Part shown: positions 1 through 9,119 of the stretch, in pieces | How the letters are laid out: each line of letters begins with the position of its first letter | Numbering within the stretch: the stretch's first letter is position 1 | DNA from: Pseudomonas sp. ATCC PTA-122608 | GTDB lineage: Bacteria; Pseudomonadota; Gammaproteobacteria; Pseudomonadales; Pseudomonadaceae | DNA: 39,619 bases | Direction: 5' to 3' | Assembly: GCF_001952855.1 (NCBI RefSeq) | Contig: NZ_LPNO01000026.1 | Location: forward strand, 24,224-63,842 | Position numbers and translations under genes: made by a program | Notes under the pieces: model-generated | What the model was told of the DNA's origin: nothing | Database searches by the model: none | Seen by the model: the letters and a program-made list of their open reading frames with translations, nothing else

Positions 1-734
1 CCGGTTTCCTCGCCGGCTACTGCGTCAAATTCATCAGCCGTGCGATCCGTTTGCCTCAGAGCCTGGAAGCCCTCAAGCCGATCCTGATCATCCCGTTGCT
101 GGCGAGCCTGTTCACGGGTCTTGCGATGATTTACCTGGTAGGGCCGCCAGTGGCGAAGATGCTCACCGGGCTCACGGATTTCCTCAGCACCATGGGCACC
201 ACCAACGCCGTGCTGCTGGGCATCTTGCTGGGCGGCATGATGTGCGTCGACCTCGGTGGCCCGATCAACAAGGCGGCCTACGCGTTTTCCGTCGGCCTGC
301 TGGCGGCGCAAAGCGGTGCACCCATGGCCGCGACCATGGCCGCCGGCATGGTGCCGCCGATTGGCATGGGCATCGCCACCCTCTTGGCGCGGCGCAAGTT
401 CGCCCAGACCGAGCGCGAAGCCGGCAAGGCCGCGCTGATCCTCGGCATGTGCTTTATCTCTGAAGGCGCGATTCCGTTTGCCGCCAAGGATCCGCTGCGA
501 GTGATTCCGGCGAGCATCGCTGGCGGCGCGCTGACCGGTGCGCTGTCGATGTATTTCGGCTGCAAACTGATGGCGCCCCATGGCGGGTTGTTTGTGATGC
601 TGATCCCGAATGCGATCAACCATGCGCTGCTGTATTTGCTGGCGATTGTGGCGGGGAGTTTGTTGACCGCTGTGGTGTATGCGTTGATCAAGCGTCCCGA
701 AGTGGTCGAGCTGACGGTCAAGCCGGTGTCATAA
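1..734 (+). CDS. fruA: PTS fructose-specific EIIBC component, C-terminal part (partial)
   Basis: This is the end of the membrane (EIIC) part of the fructose phosphotransferase permease, which takes up fructose and passes it to the fused EIIB domain for phosphorylation to fructose-1-phosphate. The frame is open from base 3, so the gene starts outside the window. The visible part is highly hydrophobic, with several membrane segments. The conserved EIIC stretch GGPINKAAYAF and a loop with ISEGAIPFAAKDP, typical of fructose EIIC, are present. The family usually has about 570-580 residues, so roughly the last 40% is visible. In Pseudomonas it is normally the last gene of fruBKA, which fits the next gene being unrelated and 55 bases away. 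Identification is by motif; the upstream partners cannot be seen. Confidence 0.9.
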   Translation, partial: GFLAGYCVKFISRAIRLPQSLEALKPILIIPLLASLFTGLAMIYLVGPPVAKMLTGLTDFLSTMGTTNAVLLGILLGGMMCVDLGGPINKAAYAFSVGLLAAQSGAPMAATMAAGMVPPIGMGIATLLARRKFAQTEREAGKAALILGMCFISEGAIPFAAKDPLRVIPASIAGGALTGALSMYFGCKLMAPHGGLFVMLIPNAINHALLYLLAIVAGSLLTAVVYALIKRPEVVELTVKPVS

Positions 735-789
735 CTCGTTCATCCCTTCATGCTTAAGTTTCTCTTTTGCTGCTCGAGAGGGAAACTGC

Positions 790-2331
790 ATGACCCACTT
801 CAACCTCGGTCGCCGCCGTGTGATGCAAGCCGTCGGCGCCGGCCTGTTGCTGCCGGGCCTCGCGCCTGCGGTGATCGCCTCGGTCAAGGATCGCCCGCAA
901 CTCACCGACGGTGTGCAGTCCGGCGACCTGCTGGGCGATCGCGCGATGATCTGGAGCCGCAGCGACCGCCCGGCGCGGATGGTGGTGGAGTGGGACACCC
1001 GCAGTGTGTTCAGCAACCCGCGCAAATTCGTCTCGCCCCTGGCCGACAGCCACACCGACTTCACCGCCCGTGTCGAACTCACCGGCCTGCCTGTCGACCA
1101 GGCGATTTTCTACCGTGTGCACTTCGAAGATGCCCAGACCGGCGTGGCCAGCGAGCCCTGGTTTGGCCACCTGCGCAGCGTGCCGCAGCAACGCCGGGAT
1201 ATCCGTTTTGTATGGAGCGGCGACACCGTCGGCCAGGGCTTCGGCATCAACCCGGACATCGGCGGCATGCGCATCTACGAAGCCATGCGCCTGCGCCTGC
1301 CGGACTTCTTTATCCACAGCGGCGACACCATCTACGCCGACGGCCCGGTGCCCGCGCAACTGACCACCGAAGACGGACGCATCTGGCGCAACATCACCAC
1401 CGAAGCCAAAAGCAAAGTCGCCGAAACCCTGAATGAATACCGTGGCAACTATCGCTACAACCTGATGGACGAAAACGTGCGTCGCTTCAATGCGGAAGTG
1501 CCGCAGATCTGGCAGTGGGACGACCACGAAGTGATCAACAACTGGTCGCCGAGCAAGCAGCTGGATGAGCGCTACAAAACCCGCGACATCAACACGTTGG
1601 TAGGCCGTGCGCGCCAGGCCTGGCTGGAATATTCACCCATGCGCCGGCAAAGCGCCGACCAGGGCGGGCGGATTTATCGCAAGCTCAGCTACGGCCCGTT
1701 GCTGGATGTCTTTGTGTTGGACATGCGCAGCTATCGCGGGCCGAACGACGACAACCTGGGCGGCGAAAAACCGTTCCTGGGGCGTGAGCAACTGGACTGG
1801 CTCAAGCGCGAATTGAAAGCCTCCCAGGCGCAATGGAAAGTCATCGCTGCGGACATGCCCATTGGCCTTGGCGTGCCCGATGGCGAAGTCAGCCCCGGCG
1901 TGCCACGTTGGGAAGCGATCGCCAACGGCGACCCGGGCCCGGCCCAGGGACGCGAATTGGAGATCGCCGAATTGCTCGGGTTTTTGCGAGCGCAACAGGT
2001 GCGTAATCATGTGTGGCTCACGGCGGATGTGCATTACTGCGCGGCCCATCACTACCATCCGGATCGAGCGGCGTTTCAGAACTTCGAGCCGTTTTGGGAG
2101 TTTGTCGCCGGGCCGCTGAACGCCGGGAGTTTCGGGCCTAATCCGCTGGATAAAACCTTTGGCCCGGAAGTGGTGTTCGAGAAGGCACCGACGGTGCAGA
2201 ACAGTTCGCCGTTTGCCGGGTTCCAGTTTTTTGGCGAGGTGCAGATTGACGGGCAGACGGCGGAGCTGACGGTGATTTTGCGGGACCTGGATGGCGTCTC
2301 GGTGTTTGAGCAGAAGCTGGCGCCAGTGTGA
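790..2331 (+). CDS. phoD: PhoD-family alkaline phosphatase/phosphodiesterase, Tat-exported
   Basis: The product is a 513-residue secreted metallophosphoesterase of the PhoD type, expected to release phosphate from mono- or diesters in the periplasm or outside the cell. The N-terminus has a Tat signal with the twin-arginine run GRRRVMQAVGAGLLLPG, followed by a small-residue cleavage region near APAVIA. An N-terminal PhoD domain is followed by the catalytic domain, with metal-binding motifs GDTIYADGP (about residue 178), WDDHEVINNW (about 243) and TADVHYCAAHH (near 415). The start at 790 is preceded by AGAGGG at suitable spacing. It stands alone, between fruA and a REP doublet. No Pho box was identified. 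The PhoD assignment is firm at family level; the exact substrate is not known. Confidence 0.87.
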   Translation: MTHFNLGRRRVMQAVGAGLLLPGLAPAVIASVKDRPQLTDGVQSGDLLGDRAMIWSRSDRPARMVVEWDTRSVFSNPRKFVSPLADSHTDFTARVELTGLPVDQAIFYRVHFEDAQTGVASEPWFGHLRSVPQQRRDIRFVWSGDTVGQGFGINPDIGGMRIYEAMRLRLPDFFIHSGDTIYADGPVPAQLTTEDGRIWRNITTEAKSKVAETLNEYRGNYRYNLMDENVRRFNAEVPQIWQWDDHEVINNWSPSKQLDERYKTRDINTLVGRARQAWLEYSPMRRQSADQGGRIYRKLSYGPLLDVFVLDMRSYRGPNDDNLGGEKPFLGREQLDWLKRELKASQAQWKVIAADMPIGLGVPDGEVSPGVPRWEAIANGDPGPAQGRELEIAELLGFLRAQQVRNHVWLTADVHYCAAHHYHPDRAAFQNFEPFWEFVAGPLNAGSFGPNPLDKTFGPEVVFEKAPTVQNSSPFAGFQFFGEVQIDGQTAELTVILRDLDGVSVFEQKLAPV

Positions 2332-2363
2332 TTGCAATGCAATCTACCTACTGAACAAGAGCC

Positions 2364-2457
2364 AATGTGGGAGCGGGCTTGCTCGCGAAGGCGGTGTGTC
2401 AGTCAACAGATGTATCGACTGATCCACTGCCTTCGCGAGCAAGCCCGCTCCCACATT
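2364..2457. repeat. REP doublet (REPIN-like)
   Basis: Two inverted arms, AATGTGGGAGCGGGCTTGCT... and its reverse complement ending ...CCGCTCCCACATT, flank about 36 non-palindromic bases. Each arm contains the GCGGGCTTGCTCGCGAA core seen in P. fluorescens REP sequences. The element lies between the convergent ends of phoD and piuB and may help end transcription or protect both 3' ends. It has the same length (94 bases) and the same outer arms as the element at 11311-11404. Confidence 0.9.
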
Positions 2458-2480
2458 TTGATCGGTGTATTTTCAGGGGG

Positions 2481-5024
2481 TCAGTAAACATCCCGGCGAT
2501 AACGGCCCTGCTCGATCAACCGCTCAACCGCCTCACTGCCCAGCACCTCGTGCAGCACCTGATCCACACCCGCCGCCATCCCCTGCAAACTGCCGCAGAC
2601 GTAAATCGCCGCGCCATCCGCGATCCATTTACGCAGCACATCCGCCGACTCACGCAGGCGATCCTGAACGTAGATTTTTTCCGCCTGGTCGCGGGAAAAC
2701 GCCAGGTCCAGCAACGCCAGGTCACTGCTGGCCAGCCAGCCTTGCAGCTCGTCCTGGCAGTGGTAGTCGTGGGCGATATTGCGTTCGCCAAACAGCAGCC
2801 AGTTGCGCTGCTGACCGTCGGCAATCCGCGCCTTGAGCAAGCTGCGCAACCCGGCAAGGCCGGTGCCGTTGCCCAGCAGAATCATCGGCACCGGCTCGCT
2901 CGGCAGGTGGAAACCACTGTTACGCCGCAGTCGCAGGCTGATGGTCGAGCCCAGCGGTGCATGTTCGGTCAACCAGCCGGAACCCACGCCCACGCTGCCA
3001 TCGGGGTGACGTTCCTGGCGCACGATCAGTTCCAGCACGCCGTCGCCGGCGATCGACGCGATGGAGTATTCGCGCATGCTCAACGGCACCAGTGCATTGA
3101 CCAGCGCCTGGGCATGCAGGCCGACCAGATGCCCGCGATTGTCCGGTAGCTGGCGGCTGGCCAACGCGCGGTCGAGGGTGAATGCCAGGCCGTCGATCAC
3201 CACACCTTCGCTGCCCGCCAGTCCCAGGCCGTCGAGGAAGTGTTCGATGGCCCATGGGCAATTACGCGGCAGCACTTCTACCAGGTCACCGGCCAGCCAA
3301 TCCCGTGGGGCTGGCGGGGTGAGCCCGAGCAGATAGACGCCGGAGCCGCTGCTGTCCGGATTGAGCAGGGTACGGTGCTTCACGGTCCAGTTTTCATAGG
3401 TCGCGGTGGCCCATGCCGCCGCGGGTGCATGGCCGGTCAGTTGGCCGAGTTGTTGTTGCCAGTGCAGCAACGCATCGGTGTCGCCGCTGTCGACTTCCAC
3501 CGGGGCGAACAGCGGGTTGCCGCCCTGGTGGGTCAGCCAGAAATGCAGGCGCCGGGCGAAGCCACAGAAGTGTTGGTACTGGCGATCACCCAAGGCCAGC
3601 ACGGAGTAGTTCAAGCCCTTGAGAGAGACGTCCTGGCCGAGCACGCTGCGTTCGAACCCCCGGGCGCTGTCCGGCGCTTCGCCGTCGCCGAAGGTGCTGA
3701 CCACAAACAATGCATTGCTCGACTGGCGCAAATCTTCTTCGCTGACGCTGCCCAACGATTGCACCTTCACCGGCAAACCGGCGGCCTGCAATTGGCCGGC
3801 GGTCTGCCAGGCCAGTTGCTCGGCAAAACCGCTCTGGCTGGCAAAGCCGATCAGCCAGGCAGGGGCATCGCTGTGGTTATCGGTCAGGCCTTTACGCGCA
3901 TCGCGCACCTGGCGCTTTTTGCGGCGGCGGTCCAGGTACAGCAGCCAGCCCGTGATAAAGAACAGCGGCATGAGCAGCGCGGTGAGGGTCAGGATGATGC
4001 GGCCGGGCAGGCCGAAATAACTGCCGGTGTGCAGTGCATAAATGCTGGTCAGGATCTGAGCCTTGAAGCTTTTGCCGGCGTAGGTGTCGTGGGATTTGAC
4101 CTCGCCGGTGGCCGGGTCGAGGTTGATCTGGTTCAGAGCGCGGTCGTGAGGCGAGGTCTTCAGCAAGTAGTAGACAGTGGCGGGTTGCCCGGCGACCGCT
4201 GGCATCCGGATGTTATAGCCGCTCAAACCGGGGCCGGCGTTGCTGTAGATGCTGCTCCAGATGGCGTCGTAATTGGCCACGGGCGCTTGGCCTTCCGGCG
4301 CCGGGCCGCGTTTGCGTACGCGTTCGTTTTGCGGGGCGTCGGACAGCATTTTGGTCAGGCCATTGCTGTACCACTCGTAGGACCAGAACAGCCCGGTCAG
4401 CGCCGCCAATAGATAGAACAGCAGGCACCAGGTGCCGAACACCGAGTGCAGGTCCCAGTTGAAACTGCGGCCCTTTTTGCGCCAGTCGAGGGTCAGCCAT
4501 GCGCGCCAACTGGCCACTTGGCGCGGCCAGCGCAGGTACAGGCCCGAGAGGCAGAAGAAAACCAGGATCAGCGTACAGGCGCCGGTGATTTGCCGGCCGG
4601 TGTCGCCGATGGCGAGGAAACGGTGCAGTTGCAGCACGAAGCCGAAGAACTCCTGGCCGACGGCGTCGCCCAAGTAGTCGCCGGTGTACGGGTCGAAGTA
4701 GCGCATCTGGCCACGACGTTCACCGGGCGGCGGGGTGAACCAGACCTTGGCGGCGTCGGTGCTGTCGGGTTGCACCGTGAGCATCGACACCACTTTGCCT
4801 TCACGGGCCTCCAGCAGGCGCACCAGCTCAGCGGGCGGCAGCACGCCGGCCGGACGCTTTTCCACCGTCAACACCGTCGGGTTCAGCAACTCGATGATTT
4901 CATCCTGGAACGACACTGTCGCGCCGGTGATCCCCATCAAGGCCAACACCAGCCCGGCGGTAATGCCGAAGAACCAATGCAACTGGAACAGGGTTTTCTT
5001 CAACACGTCGTACGGCCTCGTCAT
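2481..5024 (-). CDS. piuB: PepSY-domain membrane flavin reductase (CysJ-like C-terminus), PiuB-like
   Basis: The 847-residue inner-membrane protein is likely to pass electrons from NADPH via FAD/FMN to reduce ferric siderophore or free iron after import. The first ~380 residues form a PepSY-associated TM module with about four membrane segments, beginning LFQLHWFFGITAGLVLALMG and including the conserved LHRFLAIGDTGR stretch. Then come a flavodoxin domain (GFASQSGFAEQLA, STFGDGEAPDSA, LALGDRQYQHFC) and a ferredoxin-reductase-type FAD/NADP domain (REYSIAS; GNGTGLAGLRS; C-terminal GRYRRDVY as in CysJ). In PAO1 the gene beside piuA has this architecture. It lies downstream of piuA behind a terminator hairpin. 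A -10-like CATAAT (plus-strand 5048-5053) could give it its own promoter. No strong ribosome site precedes the start, so the start is the least certain part. Confidence 0.82.
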   Translation of the reverse strand: MTRPYDVLKKTLFQLHWFFGITAGLVLALMGITGATVSFQDEIIELLNPTVLTVEKRPAGVLPPAELVRLLEAREGKVVSMLTVQPDSTDAAKVWFTPPPGERRGQMRYFDPYTGDYLGDAVGQEFFGFVLQLHRFLAIGDTGRQITGACTLILVFFCLSGLYLRWPRQVASWRAWLTLDWRKKGRSFNWDLHSVFGTWCLLFYLLAALTGLFWSYEWYSNGLTKMLSDAPQNERVRKRGPAPEGQAPVANYDAIWSSIYSNAGPGLSGYNIRMPAVAGQPATVYYLLKTSPHDRALNQINLDPATGEVKSHDTYAGKSFKAQILTSIYALHTGSYFGLPGRIILTLTALLMPLFFITGWLLYLDRRRKKRQVRDARKGLTDNHSDAPAWLIGFASQSGFAEQLAWQTAGQLQAAGLPVKVQSLGSVSEEDLRQSSNALFVVSTFGDGEAPDSARGFERSVLGQDVSLKGLNYSVLALGDRQYQHFCGFARRLHFWLTHQGGNPLFAPVEVDSGDTDALLHWQQQLGQLTGHAPAAAWATATYENWTVKHRTLLNPDSSGSGVYLLGLTPPAPRDWLAGDLVEVLPRNCPWAIEHFLDGLGLAGSEGVVIDGLAFTLDRALASRQLPDNRGHLVGLHAQALVNALVPLSMREYSIASIAGDGVLELIVRQERHPDGSVGVGSGWLTEHAPLGSTISLRLRRNSGFHLPSEPVPMILLGNGTGLAGLRSLLKARIADGQQRNWLLFGERNIAHDYHCQDELQGWLASSDLALLDLAFSRDQAEKIYVQDRLRESADVLRKWIADGAAIYVCGSLQGMAAGVDQVLHEVLGSEAVERLIEQGRYRRDVY

Positions 5025-5088
5025 CGGTTAGGTGTTTCACGGCGCGCATTATGCCGCGAGTTGTCGAGAAACATTCTTTTTTACACGC

Positions 5089-5121
5089 AAAAACCCCACG
5101 CATCCGATGCGTGGGGTTTTT
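5089..5121. terminator. Bidirectional intrinsic terminator between piuA and piuB
   Basis: Arms CCCCACGCATC (5094-5104) and GATGCGTGGGG (5106-5116) are perfect complements, with AAAAA before and TTTTT after, so the hairpin can end transcription in either direction. It follows the piuA stop codon on the minus strand and precedes piuB. Confidence 0.85.
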
Positions 5122-5139
5122 GCGGTGATTTGTATCGGT

Positions 5140-7431
5140 TTAGAAATGGAAACTGGTGGTCAGCATTGCTGTGCGGCCCGCTGCCTGGTTGGCGAAGTGT
5201 GCCGCGAACGCCTTGTCGTAATACGTCTTGTCGGTGAGGTTTTGCAAGTTCAACTGCAGGTCGACGTTCTTGGTCAGCTTGTAGCTGGCCATGGCGTCGT
5301 AGCGGGTATAGGACGGCACGTAAACGGTGTTGCCCGCGTCGCCATAGACTTCGTCGACATAGAACGCGCCGCCACCGATGGTCAGCTTTGGTGTCACGTC
5401 ATAGGTGGTCCACAGGCTGAAGGTGTTCTTCGGCGTGTTGGGCATCTGGTTGCCTTTGTTGGAGCCGGCACTGACGACGCCGTTACGGCCGTTCAAGCCT
5501 GGGTCCACCAGTTCGCTTTTCAGGTAGCTGTAGCCAGCGAACACTTGCCATTGATCAGTGAGCTTGCCGCTGGCGGACAACTCCAGACCATCAACGCGGG
5601 ACTCGCCGCCGTTTTCATAGGTCAGCGCGTCCACCAGGATGCGTGTGTTTTTCTTCTCGGTGCGGAACACCGCGGCGGTCAGGGACAGGCGATCGTGGAA
5701 CATGTCCCACTTGGTGCCCAGCTCGTAGTTGACGGTTTCTTCGGGTTTCAGGTCGCTGGCAGCGGCGCCGGCAGACAGCGGGTTGCCATCGGCACCTTCG
5801 CCCACCAGGCCGCCGGCTGGCGATGCCGAAGTGGCGTAGGACGCGTAGATGCTGCCGTTCTCCACCGGCTTCCAGACCAGGCCGGCCTGCCAGTTGAAGA
5901 ACTGGCTGTCGTCCTTGATCTTGCTGCGTGCCTTGACGGTAGCGCTTGGCACCGCGTTGGTGTTGGCCACGGTGTCGAAGGTGTCGTAGCGCAGGCCAAC
6001 GTTCAGCAGCCATTGCGGGTCCAGCTCGATGGTGTCGAACACATACGCCGCACGGCTGGTGGCTTTGGTGTTGGTGCCGTTGTAGTTGCGCGCGATGCTG
6101 CTGGTCCACGGATCGCCCGGGTTCGGGTTGCTCAACGACGTACAGCTGGGTGCGGTGCCGGGGTTGCACACTTGCGCGTTGTTGGAGCTGCCGAAGTTGT
6201 AGCCGCTGACGCGGGTTTCTTCACCAGTAAATTCCAGGCCAGTGGAGTAAGAGTGCTTGAAGCCCAGGGCCTGGAAGCTGCCAAACAGATCCGTCTGGTT
6301 GGTGGTGGTTTCGGTAGTGGACACGCGTGCGTTGGCGCGGCGCCATACGGTGCCGAACTGGCTGACATTACGCTTGCTGTCGTCCGGTTGCGTGAGGATG
6401 TAGTCCTGCCCGGTGTTGCCATGGCGCAGGGTGTTTTTCAGCGTCATGTTGTCGTTCAGGTCGTGCTCGATGGAGACCGTGCTTATGTCGGCGCGGGTCT
6501 TGCGGAAGTCGCGGCTCTTCAGGCCGTAGAAGTTATTGCTGTCACCGCCATCGGTGGGTTTGTCATGCACGTGGGCGGTGGCGGTCGGCGAGCTGTAGCC
6601 ATACGGAATCCCCGAATCCGGCAGGTCGTTGCTTTCCATGTGGTAGTAGCTGAGGTTGACGCGGGTCGGGGTGCCCAGGCCAAAGGTCAGCGATGGGGCC
6701 ACGCCCCAACGGTCGTAGTTGACGGCGTCACGCCCGGCGACGTTCTGTTCGTGGCTCATCAGGTTCAGGCGGAACGCCGCGCTGTCGAGGAACTGACGGT
6801 TGACGTCGAGCACGTAGCGGCGGGTCTGGTCGGAGCCATAGGTGAAACCGCCATTGGTGAAGTCCCGCGCCTGTGGCGTCTTGCTCACCAGGTTGAGGCT
6901 GCCGCCCGCCGAGCCGCGGCCGCCGAAGGACGAATTGGGACCTTTGCTGACTTCGATGGACTCGATGTCGAAGATCTCGCGGCTCTGGCCGCCGGTGTCG
7001 CGCACGCCGTCGAGGTAAGTGTCGCCCTGGGCGTCAAAGCCGCGAATGAACGGACGGTCGCCCTGTGGGTTGCCGCCTTCACCGGCGCCGAAGGTAATCC
7101 CCGGCACGGTGCGCAAGGCATCCTGTAACGAGGTGGCGGCGGTGTCCTTGAGGACTTGCTGTGGCACAACGGTGACGGAGCGCGGGGTGTCTACCAGCGG
7201 TGCGGTGTACTTTTGCGAAGAGGCTTTCTCGACCTGGTAGGACGTGCTGTCCTGTTCCTGGCCGGTGATGCTGGTGGCTCCCAGGGAAATGCTGTTGCGT
7301 TCGCCTTTCTGCTCGGTGTTTTCAGCCGCTTGCGCCAGTTGGGCGGCAGAGCTTGCGCTGATGGCAACGCCGATGGCCGAGGCCAGCAAACGCGGTGAAC
7401 TGGCAGGTGTTTTTATCGAAGTGCGCGGCAT
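5140..7431 (-). CDS. piuA: TonB-dependent catecholate siderophore receptor (PiuA/Fiu-like)
   Basis: The 763-residue outer-membrane receptor imports ferric siderophore, probably catecholate type, using TonB energy. After a signal peptide ending around QLAQAAE, the plug domain shows LVDTPRSVTVVPQQVLKD, SLQDALRTVPGITFGAGEGG, PFIRGFD, YLDGVRD and IESIEVSKGPNSSFGGRG. The beta-barrel follows and ends in the outer-membrane signature TSFHF with terminal Phe. A more upstream in-frame start exists, but the ATG at 7431 is preceded by AAGGA and begins a normal signal peptide (MPRTSIKT), so it is preferred. The length matches Fiu/PiuA receptors. In P. aeruginosa, PiuA is a route for siderophore-drug conjugates. 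A Fur-like site lies about 67 bases upstream. The ligand cannot be told from sequence alone. Confidence 0.85.
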   Translation of the reverse strand: MPRTSIKTPASSPRLLASAIGVAISASSAAQLAQAAENTEQKGERNSISLGATSITGQEQDSTSYQVEKASSQKYTAPLVDTPRSVTVVPQQVLKDTAATSLQDALRTVPGITFGAGEGGNPQGDRPFIRGFDAQGDTYLDGVRDTGGQSREIFDIESIEVSKGPNSSFGGRGSAGGSLNLVSKTPQARDFTNGGFTYGSDQTRRYVLDVNRQFLDSAAFRLNLMSHEQNVAGRDAVNYDRWGVAPSLTFGLGTPTRVNLSYYHMESNDLPDSGIPYGYSSPTATAHVHDKPTDGGDSNNFYGLKSRDFRKTRADISTVSIEHDLNDNMTLKNTLRHGNTGQDYILTQPDDSKRNVSQFGTVWRRANARVSTTETTTNQTDLFGSFQALGFKHSYSTGLEFTGEETRVSGYNFGSSNNAQVCNPGTAPSCTSLSNPNPGDPWTSSIARNYNGTNTKATSRAAYVFDTIELDPQWLLNVGLRYDTFDTVANTNAVPSATVKARSKIKDDSQFFNWQAGLVWKPVENGSIYASYATSASPAGGLVGEGADGNPLSAGAAASDLKPEETVNYELGTKWDMFHDRLSLTAAVFRTEKKNTRILVDALTYENGGESRVDGLELSASGKLTDQWQVFAGYSYLKSELVDPGLNGRNGVVSAGSNKGNQMPNTPKNTFSLWTTYDVTPKLTIGGGAFYVDEVYGDAGNTVYVPSYTRYDAMASYKLTKNVDLQLNLQNLTDKTYYDKAFAAHFANQAAGRTAMLTTSFHF

Positions 7432-7497
7432 GAAAGTGTCCTTTCCCCAAGGAGGTGAGGCCGCGGAATATAGGGAGAACAAGACTTTATATCAATT

Positions 7498-7516
7498 GCG
7501 ATACATTACTATTCGC
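7498..7516 (-). promoter_or_regulatory. Candidate Fur box for piuA
   Basis: The 19-base imperfect palindrome GCGATACATTACTATTCGC lies 67 bases before the piuA start. It agrees with the GATAATGATAATCATTATC consensus at about 10 of 19 positions and has dyad symmetry. It is an AT-rich island upstream of an iron receptor, so Fur control is expected, but the match is modest. Confidence 0.4.
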
Positions 7517-7601
7517 ACTGAATTTACGTTCTTTACACTTTTTGCTTACGGTTTTTACATTCTCGTTCGTCTATTGCGCGGCAGTAGGGTTGTACACAGT
7601 C

Positions 7602-7617
7602 AATAAGAATCACTACC
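7602..7617 (+). promoter_or_regulatory. Candidate Fur box for piuC
   Basis: AATAAGAATCACTACC matches the Fur-box core AATGATAATCATTATC at 12 of 16 positions and lies about 34 bases upstream of the piuC start. Iron control of this divergent region would fit the roles of both genes. Confidence 0.45.
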
Positions 7618-7650
7618 ATTGGCGCCTCACTGTTTTCAGGTAACGCCCCC

Positions 7651-8331
7651 ATGTTGCTGCACGTTCCCGGCCTGTTCTCTCGCGAGGAAGTGCTGCGCAT
7701 CCGCGAAGCCCTGACGCACACCGAGTGGGCCGACGGCAAAATCACTGCCGGGCATCAATCGGCCAAGGCCAAACACAACCTGCAACTGCCGGAAGGCCAC
7801 CCACTGGCGCAGGAAATCGGCGCGGCGATCCTTGATCGGCTGTGGAAAAATCCGCTGTTCATGTCAGCGGCGTTACCGCACAAGGTCTTCCCTCCGTTGC
7901 TCAACTGTTACACCGCCGGTGGCAGTTTCAACTTTCATATCGACAATGCCGTGCGCCAGTCCAAGGGCAGCCACGAGCGCGTGCGCACCGACCTGTCCTC
8001 CACGGTATTTTTCAGCGACCCCGACGACTACGACGGCGGCGAGCTGGAAATCCAGGACACCTTCGGCCTGCAGCGGGTCAAGCTGCCGGCGGGCGACATG
8101 GTGCTGTACCCCGGCTCCAGCCTGCACAAAGTCAACGCCGTGACCCGTGGCGCGCGCTACGCCTCGTTTTTCTGGACCCAAAGCCTGGTGCGCGAAGACA
8201 GCCAGCGCACGCTGCTGTTCGAGATGGACGGTGCGATCCAGCAACTGAGTCGGGACGTGCCCGACCACCCGGCGCTGATCCAGCTCACCGGGACCTATCA
8301 CAACCTGCTGCGCCGCTGGGTTGAGGTCTGA
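7651..8331 (+). CDS. piuC: PKHD-type Fe(II)/2-oxoglutarate hydroxylase PiuC
   Basis: This 226-residue protein belongs to the Fe(II)- and 2-oxoglutarate-dependent oxygenases of the PKHD hydroxylase (YbiX/PiuC) group, which sit next to siderophore receptors. Metal ligands are visible as FNFHID (His96, Asp98) and SLHKVN (His159), with the 2-oxoglutarate-binding Arg169 in GARYASFFW. DGGELEIQDTFG is also family-typical. The size matches the ~225-residue family. No close Shine-Dalgarno is seen, but the start matches the family N-terminus (MLLH.PGLFS). It is divergent from piuA and two bases upstream of the Sel1 gene, suggesting one transcript. The physiological substrate of PiuC is not established. 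Confidence 0.92.
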   Translation: MLLHVPGLFSREEVLRIREALTHTEWADGKITAGHQSAKAKHNLQLPEGHPLAQEIGAAILDRLWKNPLFMSAALPHKVFPPLLNCYTAGGSFNFHIDNAVRQSKGSHERVRTDLSSTVFFSDPDDYDGGELEIQDTFGLQRVKLPAGDMVLYPGSSLHKVNAVTRGARYASFFWTQSLVREDSQRTLLFEMDGAIQQLSRDVPDHPALIQLTGTYHNLLRRWVEV

Positions 8332-8333
8332 CC

Positions 8334-9119
8334 GTGGGCTTTTTATTGCGCCGTGAAGAAGTCCTCAACGTTGAGCAACTGCAGTCCATGCTCGACGATT
8401 CCCCGGTGCGCGCCGCCCAGGCGATTTTGATCGCCGCGAAGGAAGGCGTTGTGGATGCCCAGGCGCTGCTCGGGCAAATCCTGCTGGAAGGGCGCGGCAT
8501 CGAGCGCGATGAAGCACTGGCGGTGCGCTGGTTCCGGATCGCCGCCCAAGGCGGGCATTTAATGGCGCGCAATATGCTCGGGCGTTGCCTGGAGCATGGT
8601 TGGGGATGTGGGGCGGATGCCGTGGCGGCAGCGCGGGAATATCGTCTGGCGGCCGAGGCGGGTCTGGATTGGGGGTTGTACAACTACGCCAACCTGCTGG
8701 CGACCGGGCGCGGGGTTGCCGAAGACCAAACCCAGGCGCTGGCGTGTTATCGACAGGCGGCGGAACTGGGTCATGCGAAGTCGATGAACCTGCTGGGGCG
8801 TTATCTGGAAGAAGGGCAGTTCTGCCCGAGGGATGTGGAGGCGGCGGTGGCGTGGTATCGCCGGTCAGCAGAAGGCGGGGATTTTCGCGGGCAGTTCAGT
8901 TATGCGGCGGTGTTGGCGGACCGGGGCGAGATAGAAACGGCGCTGGAATGGTTACGCAAGGCACTGGCGGGCGGGAATTTGAAGTTCTTGCGGGTGGCTT
9001 ACAGCGCGTTGGTAAAGGCAGAACAACCTGAAATCAGGCTTTTGGCCAAGGATTATCAACTGCGTGCGATTCAACTAAACGATGAGCGGCAGAATACAGA
9101 GGTTGCTGCACAAGTTTAA
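8334..9119 (+). CDS. Sel1-repeat (TPR-like) protein downstream of piuC
   Basis: The 261-residue protein is built from Sel1-like repeats, a helical-pair fold for protein-protein contacts. Repeats can be read as AQALLGQILLEGRGIERDEA, ARNMLGRCLEHGWGCGAD, GLYNYANLLATGRGVAEDQ, SMNLLGRYLEEGQFCPRDVE and a degenerate last one, covering about residues 40-220. No signal peptide is seen. The GTG start at 8334 is two bases after the piuC stop, implying translational coupling. In PAO1 a Sel1 protein holds the same place after piuC, so it probably acts with the iron locus. Its molecular role is unknown. Confidence 0.82.
   Translation: MGFLLRREEVLNVEQLQSMLDDSPVRAAQAILIAAKEGVVDAQALLGQILLEGRGIERDEALAVRWFRIAAQGGHLMARNMLGRCLEHGWGCGADAVAAAREYRLAAEAGLDWGLYNYANLLATGRGVAEDQTQALACYRQAAELGHAKSMNLLGRYLEEGQFCPRDVEAAVAWYRRSAEGGDFRGQFSYAAVLADRGEIETALEWLRKALAGGNLKFLRVAYSALVKAEQPEIRLLAKDYQLRAIQLNDERQNTEVAAQV

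Noticed and set aside
2367..5237. Long open frames on the plus strand opposite piuB and its flanks
   Set aside because: They are shadows of the minus-strand gene in GC-rich DNA. The minus-strand frame has clear PepSY, flavodoxin and reductase motifs; the opposite frames have none and lack ribosome sites.
5032..7128. 698-codon open frame opposite piuA
   Set aside because: Antisense to a receptor with full plug and barrel motifs. Its translation is low-complexity Val/Ala/Gly-rich with no known domain.
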